A stretch of 64,000 bases of DNA from Bretschneidera sinensis (lineage: Eukaryota; Streptophyta; Magnoliopsida; Brassicales; Akaniaceae). A program made the translations under genes and the position numbers. The stretch lies in the NCBI GenBank assembly GCA_023935145.1, contig CM043699.1, positions 106,281,536 through 106,345,535 of the forward strand, written 5' to 3'. Under the pieces are notes generated by a model, which worked only from the letters and a program-made list of their open reading frames with translations, was not told the origin of the DNA and made no database searches. Below are positions 34,489 to 43,956 of this stretch, one piece after another (the first letter of the stretch is position 1; every line of letters begins with the position of its first letter).

Positions 34489-36539
34489 GCCTCATATGAG
34501 AGAGAAATAGGAAGTTCTAACCTCTCCAGGAGATTGTTCCTTCATTTTTCATTCCCACAACACAATTTCATTGTCAACACTCTGTAATTTTGCAACATAG
34601 AGCAACTTATGAGCATAAACATGATCTAAGTTTCCAACTATCAAGAAAATAATAAAGCATTGAGGGAGTAATTACGATGTCAAGGAATCATAAAATCTAC
34701 CTTAACTGTCCCACTTACTTTCTGCTTCTTAAAAGTTATGACAGGCATTCCCCTTGTTTGCTTCCTAGAAGAAGTTAATAGAGGCAATTTTGAGTTTTAA
34801 AGTGAATTTGGTTGAAGTAAAATGACTTTCATCTTTACAACCTCGAAAAAGATGCACCCAGAAAAAGAAAAAGAAAATAACAGTAAAGAGAGCAAACTAG
34901 ACAATGGTAAGCCACCAGCCATAAACAATTAATCTTCCTTGAGCATGATACTAAATGATGGCTAGCATTATTCATATCGTGAAATAATAGTTTATAGCTT
35001 GGAAGGTGATACCAAGAGGCCATTTCAAGCATATTGACAAACTAACTCAAGTTAGTCCATCAAACAACTAACAAAGACACATAGTACAAACAGATATTGT
35101 GCTGAAAATTTTAAACTAATAATGACAAAACAAGAATTTACCTTTGACAGAATAAAATCACCAAGCCACCGGTTACAGTCCACATAGTGTCAATGAATTG
35201 GAGCTATGAATACCTGAAAATGAAAGTAGTAATTTTAGAAACAATGGCCGCATACACTCATCTCTTATGTAAAGACAAGGGAAATAACAAGCTACTCACA
35301 GGGAATTGTACATATTTTGTGGAGAATTTTGAAGGAAGATCTGTCCATCTACATATGTCCAGAATTCTGTGTAGAGATGAATAGCAAGGCAATATGGGGT
35401 AAAAATCTTAAAATGACATTAACTTAAATGTAGGCCACAAGTATAGCATATAGGCTGACAATTAAAAGAACCTTTTTTGGCTTAGCAAAACTTATCTCTG
35501 TACAGAGATAAACTTATTTTTTTATTGTTAAATTCTAATTTTCTTCTAAATGAAGACTTTCAAAATTGTATCTAAGATTAAAAAGTTAAACAGGATTGGA
35601 TGAGACCATTCTTCATCGGAGAAGTCGCAATGCGATACATGTCTCAAGGATGGAAGTCCTACAAAAGCCAACATAACCTTAATACATTTTGTACTTGAGC
35701 CTTAGATTCCATTTAACATGTATAAGACGTAATACTGAAACTATATGATAAGAAAATCTTTTTTTCCCCTTTCTTTCTTTCCTTTTCATTGGGATTTATG
35801 ATGTTGTGCGCACTCACCACACTCAGAACTTCATTGCGGTGACCCCCTACTCCAGAAAATATCAAAATGCATATTCCAGTTTGAACATTCCACAGCCTAA
35901 CAGATTCATCCTGATGCATTCATACACGTTTATTAATGTATATCAAGAAAAAATCGTAAAAGAGTAAAAGACAATATATTATGACACTTGCTTTACTTGT
36001 AGACACCACAAGTGATGGTTTCAGTGGCTGAGTCCTGATTTCATTTATCGAGTCCCCCTGGCCAACAAACCTCTGCACATACATAATCATGTAATGGGAC
36101 AAAAGATGGGATGGAAAAGAAATTGAGATTACACTATTCTATTAAACTTCAGAATTCGATCCACATCAAAGTTGTAGCTCTAATTGTTGGAAAGTATGAT
36201 ACCTTGTGTATCTTCTCATTGATGGCATCAATGACACGTATTATGCCATTGATACCTCCAGCCACAACGAATGGGGCCCCTTCAGTGTTGCATGCCCAGG
36301 TTATAGTATAGAAGGACTCATCCTTCTGATCTACAAAGCACATGGAAATCCCACATGTTCTTAATGAAACCCGTTGGCTTTATACAATAATACAACTCAC
36401 CTGCATGAATTCTATTAACAAAAAAGATTCCAATGACCATGTCCTTTCTTACATCTTCATCTATATAAGACTGCAACACAGCTATACCACCCCCTTCAAG
36501 ACATTGGTAAACAGTCACCTAAGAAAGCATTATTAACAA

Positions 36540-37458
36540 ATACAAGATTTTTAAAAGCCATAATAATAAAAGGGAAACAGCAATAAAAAAACTTGAATTA
36601 TTATTTAAGGTTATAGAACTGAAGACCAAAAGGGCATTTAACATTTCTATATATTATAATTAGGATTCGGCAACAATGTTACCAAAATTTATGTACTTAC
36701 TTCAACTTATTCCTTTACTCAAATCCTTAATTCTTTTAATTCATGGTTCCAATTTTACCTACGGAAAAGAAATAATCAACTACAAGTGAACTTTCCAATC
36801 ATTTACAAAAAAATTCTATCATCCCGCAAACAAAATGATTTAATTAGTAATTCGAACACAGATTTCTTTATTTTCTTCACCAGGGTATATTAACCAATAA
36901 ATTCGTAAGTAATCCTCCACTAGTAACGGTTAAGTACTTTACTCTCCACTACAACTCCAATTGACTAGTCTCCCTTTAACAACAACAGTACGTCTTAACC
37001 ATTCCATAACATCATTTTTACAATGACAAATTAGTTATTCCTATTCATAGGTTAACAAACTCAATTCTACAACTCTCTTCTCCAACTTCGTCATTCTCTA
37101 TTTTTCAAACCAGAATTAAAATTTTACTGTAGGTGGTTCTGCGAGAGTATGAGTAAAACTTCTGTGTTGAGTGTGAGAGGAAGATGAGAAAGGCATGCAC
37201 TGGTTTTGTTCAGATTGAGAGAGAAAGATGACAACGAGAACAGAAGCTGAGAGAGAACACTCGATCGAGAGTAGAGAGTAATGTTTTAGGTCTGCAAAAA
37301 TGAAAATGACCACTGAAAACTCTTTTCTAAAATCAGTGTTTGAAAATTGAATTTTAGAAAATTGTTTTTCAAATCTACTGTCAAAACTGGAGTTTGAAAA
37401 GGGTTTTTGAGTTTTGAAAACTGAAAAGGGTTTCTGAAAACCCTTTCCAAACATAGCC
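36540..37458. other. Right arm of PIF/Harbinger-like element 1
   Basis: AT-rich sequence without a gene up to about 37100. A terminal zone follows with GAAAACTGAAAAGGGTTT-type inverted blocks (37300-37450), matching the right end of the element at 50767-54911. Confidence 0.6.
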
Positions 37459-37659
37459 AAAGCTTCCTTGATGGAATTTTTATATTACATGTTGAGATCT
37501 CACAATCTCAAATGAAGTATTAGAATTAAGGGAAATTCATTCCCAAAAGAATCACCCGCAACTTTTGTAGAGGAGCATGTGACATGGATAACAAATATAA
37601 AATAAATATGAAGAAGAAGACAAAGAACTCTTGCTCCGCCAAAAAAGAATGAAAGAAAT
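37459..37659 (-). other. Probable downstream flank of the laccase gene
   Basis: About 200 bp between the right end of PIF-like element 1 and the solo LTR. On the minus strand it lies directly downstream of the laccase stop codon, so it probably holds 3' UTR and flank. No coding signal seen. Confidence 0.4.
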
Positions 37660-38286
37660 TGTTGATGCCAAATATGTGTTGCTGAGCTGGAGGTTTCGAC
37701 TATAGAAGTACCTGCACAGGGAAAGAGAGGGAGAGTAGCTATTGGGGTCGACGGAGGGGATGCCTCCGAGGATGCTCCGATGCTTAAGTTAGAGAAAGCT
37801 CAAAGTGTAAGTGTTTTCAAGTGAAAAACTAAGTGTCCCCTGTACTACTTACCAAGTCCCTTTTATAGAGTTTCGGAGGCGGTAGTGGGCCAGGGCGGCT
37901 GTGACAGGATACCCCAACTGGGTTGGGTAATGATGCCTATGACGCCCGGCTAAGAAGCTAAGAACCGTTCAATAGGGCTTTTGCCTTGCTGGCTTACTCC
38001 AGAGCCGTCTATGCGTTAGGACGGTGTTTTTTCCTGACGTCCCAACTTGGTTGGGTAATGATGGTCCGGAGGGCGGTGGTGACATGGAAGCCCAGCTGGG
38101 TCAAGATGCACTGAAGGGCGGTGGTGACGTGGAAGCCCAGCTGGAGGCAATGATGCCCTGAAGGGCGGTCATGACCTGGAGGTCCAACTGTCTGGGCCTG
38201 GATTGCCCGCGTGTCTCTTTGAACTCTGGGATCACGATGATCCACGTGTCGTCATCCTATGGGAGAGTCGTATTTTGGTAGTATCA
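37660..38286 (-). repeat. Solo LTR of the TAT element 2 family (TSD GAAAT)
   Basis: 627 bp, TGTTGATGCC...GTAGTATCA, flanked by GAAAT at 37655-37659 and 38287-38291. It matches the two 645-bp LTRs of the complete element nearby except for a missing ~16-bp GGTGATGTTCGGAGGC block and point changes. No internal sequence remains, so it formed by LTR-LTR recombination. It sits about 25 bp past the laccase stop codon. Confidence 0.95.
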
Positions 38287-38311
38287 GAAATTATCATCGT
38301 TTTCTTATAAT

Positions 38312-38442
38312 CTAGCATGATGGAAAGTCCTTTGGTGGAGGCAGAATAGATTCTTCTGGCGGTTTTCCATTTTTGACAATGAAAGCCATCTTTAACCCCC
38401 ACATTGCGTGCAGTTCCAGGTGACAATGCATAAACCAAACAC
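38312..38442 (-). pseudogene. Laccase last exon
   Basis: A 131-bp minus-strand exon with acceptor AG just upstream and stop TAG at 38314-38312. It reads [18 protein letters not shown]...PPPKDFPSC, the laccase L4 copper motif HCHXXXH and the usual C-terminus. It continues, across the 11.5-kb TAT insertion, the exon ending at 50235 (phase fits: G|GT splits a Gly codon). Laccases are secreted blue multicopper oxidases acting on monolignols and phenolics in the wall. Confidence 0.9.
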
Positions 38443-38533
38443 CTACAAATATTTTGTGCAATTTAAAGGTCAAAAATCTTGTGTGAGGATGCATGACATA
38501 TGACTGTGTTTATATAATGTCTATAATATTGTT

Positions 38534-38568
38534 GGTTAAGGGTATTATTGTAATAATTCATATATATG
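38534..38568. repeat. Left arm of a small inverted-repeat element split by TAT element 2
   Basis: GGTTAAGGGTATTATTGTAA here is mirrored by TTATAATAATACCCTTAACC at about 50183-50202. Without the TAT insertion the two arms would bound roughly 170 bp in the last laccase intron, i.e. a MITE-sized unit. Confidence 0.55.
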
Positions 38569-39213
38569 TGTTGATGCCAAATATGTGTTGCTGAGCTGGA
38601 GGTTTCGACTATAGAAGTACCTGCACAGGGAAAGAGAGGGAGAGTAGCTATTGGGGTCGACGGAGGGGATGCCTCCGAGGATGCTCCGATGCTTAAGTTA
38701 GAGAAAGCTCAAAGTGTAAGTGTTTTCAAGTGAAAAACTCAGTGTCCCCTGGACTACTTACCAAGTCCCTTTTATAGAGTTTCGGAGGCGGTGATGTTCG
38801 GAGGCGGTAGTGGGCCAGGGCGGTTGTGACAGGATACCCCAACTGGGTTGGGTAATGATGCCTATGAGGCCCAGCTAGGAAGCTGAGAACCATTCAGTAG
38901 GGCTTTTGCCTTACTGGCTTACTCCAGAGCCGTCTATGCGTTAGGACGGTGTTTTTTCCTGACGTCCCAACTTGGTTGGGTAATGATGGTCCGGAGGGCG
39001 GTGGTGACGTGGAAGCCCAGCTGGGGGCCAAGATACACTGAAGGGCGGTGGTGACGTGGAAGCCCAGCTGGAGGCAATGATGCCCTGAAAGGCGGTCATG
39101 ACCTGGAGGTCCAACTGTCTGGGCCTGGATTGCCCATGTGTCTCTTTGAACTCTGGGATCACGATGATCCACATGTCGTCATCCTATGGGAGAGTCGTAT
39201 TTTGGTAGTATCA
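38569..39213 (-). repeat. 3' LTR of TAT element 2
   Basis: 645 bp, TGTTGATGCC...GTAGTATCA on plus. At about seven of the nine sites differing from the other LTR, this copy carries A or T where the other has G or C. Confidence 0.95.
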
Positions 39214-39232
39214 TAGGCCCCCCATTTCCTTA
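39214..39232 (-). other. Polypurine tract of TAT element 2
   Basis: Minus strand AAGGAAATGGGGGGCC lies two bases from the 3' LTR start; this is the plus-strand primer site. Confidence 0.8.
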
Positions 39233-39329
39233 AGTGCGGCACTGTGGTTAAGGAAGTAGCAGAACTAGGTTGGCGTTAGATCCTCTGCGGAGACGTGAAG
39301 TCCGATCGAAAGTAGCTCTGAGGCAAAAG

Positions 39330-41112
39330 AGAATGGACCGAGGACTTGTGGAATGACTCCTCTCTTTGGCCAAGGACACCAGGGGTCCGAGGACAAGTGG
39401 GGCAAACCATCTCTCGAAAATAATGGGCCGAGGACCAGTAGAAGAATCCTTCTCCTCGGCCAAGAATACCCAGGGTCCGAGGACACGTGGAGCAATCCAT
39501 CTCCTCGAACCTTGAAGAGAGTGGGCCGAGGACCAGTGGAGCAATCCACCTCCTCGGCCAAGAATACCATATGTCCGAGGACTAGTGGAGCAATCCATCT
39601 CCTCGGACTCTGAAGAGAGTGGGCCGAGGACCAGTGGAGCAATCCACCTCCTCGGCCAAGAATACCATATGTCCGAGGACTAGTGGAGCAATCCATCTCC
39701 TCGGACTCTGAAGAGAGTGGGCCGAGGACCCGTGGAGCAATCCGCCTCCTCGGCCAAGAATACCATATGTCCGAGGACTAGTGGAGCAATCCATCTCCTC
39801 GGACTCTGAAGAGAGTGGGCCGAGGACCAGTGGAGCAATCCATCTCCTCGGACTCTGAAGAGAGTGGGCCGAGGACCAGTGGAGCAATCCATCTCCTCGG
39901 ACTCTGAAAAGAGTGGACCGAGGATCAGTGGAGCAATCCACCTCCTCGGCCAAGAATACCATATGTCCGAGGACTAGTGGAGCAATCCATCTCCTCGGAC
40001 TCTGAAGAGAGTGGGCCGAGGACCAGTGGAGCAATCCATCTCCTCGGCCAAGAATACCATATGTCCGAGGACTAGTGGAGCAATCCATCTCCTCGGACTC
40101 TGAAGAGAGTGGGCCGAGGACCAGTGGAGCAATCCATCTCCTCGGCCAAGAGTACCATATGTCCGAGGACTAGTGGAGCAATCCATCTCCTCGGACTCTG
40201 AAGAGAGTGGGTCGAGGACCAGTGGAGCAATCCACCTCCTCGGCCAAGAATACCATATGTCCGAGGACTAGTGGAGCAATCCATCTCCTCGGACTCTGAA
40301 GAGAGTGGGCCGAGGACCAGTGGAGCAATCCATCTCCTCGGCCAAGAATACCATATGTCCGAGGACTAGTGGAGCAATCCATCTCCTCAGACTCTGAAGA
40401 GAGTGGGCCGAGGACTAGTGGAGCAATCCACCTCCTCGGCCAAGAATACCATATGTCCGAGGACTAGTGGAGCAATCCATCTCCTCGGACTCTGAAGAGA
40501 GTGGGCCGAGGACCCGTGGAGCAATCCACCTCCTCGGCCAAGAATACCATATGTCCGAGGACTAGTAGAGCAATCTATCTCCTCGGACTCTGAAGAGAGG
40601 GGGCCGAGGACCAGTGGAGCAATCCCTCTCCTCGGACTTTGAAGAGAGTGGGCCGAGGACCAGTGGAGCAATCCACCTCCTCGGCCAAGAATACCATATG
40701 TCCGAGGACTAGTGGAGCAATCCATCTCCTCGGACTCTGAAGAGAGTGGGCCGAGGACCAGTGGAGCAATCCATCTCCTCGGCCAAAAATACCATATGTC
40801 CGAGGACTAGTGGAGCAATTCATCTTCTCGGACTCTGAAGAGAGTGGGCCGAGGACCAGTGGAGCAATCCACCTCCTCGGCCAAGAATACCATATGTCCG
40901 AGGACTAGTGGAGCAATCCATCTCCTCGGACTCTGAAGAGAGTGGGCCGAGGACCAGTGGAGCAATCCATCTCCTCGGACTCTGAAGAGAGTGGGCCGAG
41001 GACCCGTGGAGCAATCCACCTCCTCGGCCAAGAATACCATATGTCCGAGGACTAGTGGAGCAATCCATCTCCTCGGACTCTGAAGAGAGGGGGCCGAGGA
41101 CCAGTGGAGCTA
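39330..41112. repeat. Minisatellite of 98-bp units made of two ~49-bp halves
   Basis: About 14 units, with the key words GAGGACTAGTGGAGCAATCC and GAGGACCAGTGGAGCAATCC alternating between CTCCTCGGCCAAGAATACC and CTCCTCGGACTCTGAAGAG linkers. The 98-bp spacing is regular (e.g. 39974, 40072, 40170), with occasional 49- and 50-bp half steps. The first units (39330-39530) are more diverged. All long ORFs across it are by-products of the repeat. It lies between the 3' LTR and the promoter of the antisense gene. Confidence 0.95.
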
Positions 41113-41345
41113 CGAGAAAGTGTTTCGTGTCCAAGACAGCGGCTGAGGAGACACGTGGCCTTACCTGGGCAGCTGTCGCGTCATGTTACCTTGGAATTTT
41201 AAACAGCCGTTTTAGGGAAAGCGACGGCCACCTCGAGGGACGTAACGCCCCCTGGGAAAGTGTGTTGGTCGCTTGGGAATTCTAAAGAGTCCCCTTGATT
41301 CCCGCGACTGCATTGAATGTTCCTCGTGGGCCGTGACCCTTCTCC

Positions 41346-41353
41346 TATATAAA
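41346..41353 (+). promoter_or_regulatory. TATA box of the antisense gene of element 2
   Basis: TATATAAA in CTCCTATATAAAGGGC, 300 bp upstream of the ATG at 41654 and about 235 bp downstream of the minisatellite. The matching position in element 1 has CTCTATATAAGG. Confidence 0.6.
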
Positions 41354-41653
41354 GGGCTTGGATTTCCCCTTCTTCCCCACACACTATAACCTCCCTTTGT
41401 TTTCATAGTTCAGAAAGTAGCTTTCCTGAGAGCCCTCGGCCTCGTCCCACTTGTGATTGTGAGTCCCTGTCCTCGTCCCAAAGGTGTTTGGGAGTCTTCG
41501 TCCTCGTCCCTTCAAAGAGTAGTTTGGTGTGATCGTTGCGTTCGCGAGATCTTGGGAAGAACGCCCTTGGACGTACAGCGAACGTTTAGGAGGAATTCTA
41601 GTCCGAATCCTTCGGACTTTGGTGAGTTCGTGTTTTCTTTAATTTTTACATCC

Positions 41654-43759
41654 ATGTCTTCTTCGTTTGATACATACCGCGATAGGCCAAGTAGTAGTAG
41701 TAATGGTAAGAGTAGTGTAGATGATACGAGTCGTAGCAGCGCCGAGGAAGTAGAGACGTCCTCGTCTTCTTCTGGGGGGAATACCCCCGTAACGGGTACG
41801 CCCAGGGCAGACCCTATGGCGCTAGTGCCCTACGTTCCTTTGGAGGTGGGGAGAGAACATCAGGAAGAGTCCTCGTCCGGTGAGGACACCCTTAGAGCGT
41901 TGACCGACATTAGGGAGACCTCGGCTGGAGAGGAGAGAGAGGAATGGAACTATACAGCTAACGAGATCCCTAGCCAACTGAGGGAGGAGGATTTGGAAGT
42001 GATAAGGAAGACGTACCGCATTCCGGGCGAGTACGATCTTCGGCTGGCCAGGGTGGGGGAGAGGGCCTGTGACGTCCTCCCTGACCGAGCCCCGTTTGAG
42101 CTCTATGTATACGAGCATCACATGCAGGCCGGGCTCCGGTTTCCCCTTCACCCCTACTTTTGTGCGATCTTTAGGTACTTTGATATAGCGCTGTGTCAGC
42201 TGGTGCCCAATTCGGTACGGCTGATCATGGCCTTTATCTGCGTCTGCTTAGAAATGGGCTGGCCAATGACAATGGATGTCTTCAAAGCCCACTTCTTGAT
42301 CAGCCGGCATGGTCAGACAGGGTGGGTGGTCTTCAGTACTCGGCCGAAGAAGAGGTTGCTGAAGAAGACCTCTTCATCTATCAAGAGGTGGAAGAAGAAT
42401 TTCTTTTTCATCCGATCTGCCGAGGACTTCGACTTACCTCGTGCATGGAGTATGGACCGCACCGGGAAATGCAAAAAACCGGGCCTTCTTCCGTATGAGC
42501 AAGAGATGGTGAACGCCATGGTGGCCTCGCCTTTGGACATCGGGGTCTTATATGACAATGAAGAATTGGCCCGGCGAGGTCTTTGTTCTTCGTGCCCCGA
42601 GCCTTCGCTTGAGAGCGGTAAAGGCTTTGGTTTACCCTCTACTTTCTTTATTCTTATTTTGCATCGTCACCCCGTGATTTGTACTTACGCTATTTCCTTT
42701 GTTTGTTTTGATCAGAGATGAAGGCGGCCGCCCGTGCCCGAGAGCATGCCAAGAAGTTGGCATTGGAGCAGAGGAGGTCGGCCCGGTCCGAGAAGCAAAC
42801 AACCTTGACTTCTCGGCCTAAGAAGAGGCCCCGAGTCCCATCACCGGCTCCGATCGACTTGGGGACTCCTCTAAGGCCACCGACCCAGTCAGAGACACCT
42901 CCGATAAGTAGTGCCCAGACGTCGATCCCCATGACTACGGGGACTCCCACTGTTCCAGGCCCTAGCCAAGGGTCGGCTTCGGAGGCCTCGATCTTCACGC
43001 CCAACTGGGCCATCTGGACAGATGACTCTGTCTTCGCACATCCTCGGGTGGCGAGGGAACATCTGTTTAAGGGCACCCCCCCTCGTGACGTGGCTGAGTT
43101 GGGCCGAAAGACCACGGACTCTCTCTGTGCGGCGACCGAGGCCTTGGCTTCTCAGGTTAGATTCCGTTTTTGCTTTGCCTTACGTTATTTTTGCCGCATT
43201 TTGTTTCACACATGGCTTCTGGTGGCAGATGGGTGTTCTGGTGGGCGCGGCCACGCGTCGATGCATGGAGACAACGGAGCTTCTTGGGCGTACCCAGCGT
43301 CAGCTGGAGGAGAGGACAGAGGCTGTCTGCCGGCTGCAGGCTTCCTTGGAGTCTGCTATCCTGGCTAAAGCCGAAGCCGAAGCCACTGCTCGGACCGCTG
43401 TCGAGGAGGTCGAGGCCCGCCTCAGAGCAGCAGCGGAGGAGGCCGAGGCTCGTCTTCGCGCCGCTACAGAGGAGGCTGAGGCCCGCACTAGGGCGGCCGT
43501 GGAGGAAGCCTTGGCTTCCTTCCAGAGTTCGGAGGCCTATCGTCTGGCCGTCGTTTCCGAGGGTGGCCAGCAGTATCTTACGGGGTTTATGGAGGCCAAG
43601 GGGAAGGCTGAGGCCATGTACCCGGAGCTTGACTTCTCCGCGTTGGACCTGCTGGGGCCCGAGGATGAGGAGCTGCTGGCTTCAGATGATGAGCCTGCCG
43701 ACGGACAGGACCGTGACGGGCGATCAGGCACGGGGTCTCCTGCCCTTGGAGATCAGTAG
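41654..43759 (+). CDS. Antisense gene (aORF) of TAT element 2, three predicted exons
   Basis: Predicted exons 41654-42617, 42716-43155 and 43229-43759; both introns are GT-AG, the joined frame is open, 644 aa. N-terminus acidic and Ser-rich (MSSSFDTYRDRPSSSS). Core about residues 90-300: EIPSQLREEDLEVIRKTYRI, LRFPLHPYFCAIFRYFDIAL, LVPNSVRLIMAFICVCLEMG, RWKKNFFFIRSAEDFDLPRA. Exon 2 is basic and Pro-rich (SRPKKRPRVPSPAP, a possible nuclear signal). Exon 3 is an Ala/Glu coiled coil of EEAEARLRAA repeats with an acidic end. The core resembles the plant family 'putative gypsy type transposon' (Transposase_28). Extra antisense ORFs are known from TAT elements; their function is unknown. The frame is intact while gag-pol of the same element is broken. 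The splicing is inferred. Confidence 0.8.
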
Positions 43760-43956
43760 GGCTTAGGTTGGGGGCACTCTGCTGTAGCCCCCCTTTTTGT
43801 ATTGTTTTGGCCCAGCTAGTTTTTGTGTTGTCTTTTGAGGCTGCTGGTGCCTTACTTTGCTTTGGTTTAGGTTTTTTTTGTTTTAGTCTGCAGAAAGATG
43901 TAAGTAAAGTCTTTAACATATATGAAACAAGACTGTTTACATAAATACAATGTTGT

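Larger units (their letters stand above)
33734..36518 (-). pseudogene. FIE: FIE (EED/ESC-type Polycomb WD40) pseudogene captured by an inverted-repeat element
   Basis: FIE is the WD40 subunit of plant PRC2. Exon pieces in order on the minus strand: 36453-36518 (VYQCLEGGGIAVLQSYIDED), 36203-36330 (DESFYTITWACNTEGAPFV, GGINGIIRVID), 35992-36072 (GDSINEIRTQPLKPS), 35818-35910 ([28 protein letters not shown]), about 35600-35665 (DFHP.DMYRIA), about 35300-35375 (WTDLPSKFSTKYVQFPV), about 35150-35190 (YVDCNRWLGDFILSK), about 34548-34590 (SVDNEIVLWE), about 34240-34325 (DIWFIKFSCD), about 34020-34110 (KIYVWELQSSPPVLIAR), and 33734-33800 (ILSCCEDGTI, stop replacing Trp, HWDAV). Introns and splice borders are retained, so the source was genomic DNA. 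The N-terminal exons are missing and several stops are present. Not functional as FIE. Confidence 0.88.
26361..37458. mobile_element. PIF/Harbinger-like element 1 carrying FIE exons, split by a copia element
   Basis: The left end GGCATGTTTGGG (26362) and right end CCAAACATAGCC (37458) form imperfect terminal inverted repeats. Subterminal zones are packed with GTTTTCAGTTTTC/GAAAACTGAAAAC blocks. Both ends match the element at 50767-54911: left flank from about 26570 to 26730 versus 50930-51080 is nearly the same sequence, and the right ends share AAAATGAA.A..CACTGAAAAC. Without the 6.1-kb copia insertion it is about 5 kb. Its cargo is a minus-strand FIE pseudogene. No transposase is visible, so it would depend on another copy. 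No target duplication is recognisable at this copy. Confidence 0.65.

Noticed and set aside
39582..41040. Long minus-strand frames of ~70-170 aa rich in DCSTSPRTYGILGRG repeats
   Set aside because: They arise from the 98-bp minisatellite, read in several frames with no promoter, start context or homology. Kept as a repeat, not a gene.
43300..43766. Overlapping frames on both strands of antisense-gene exon 3
   Set aside because: Shadows of the GC-rich, Ala/Glu-rich exon; only the frame joined to exon 2 matches the relic in element 1.
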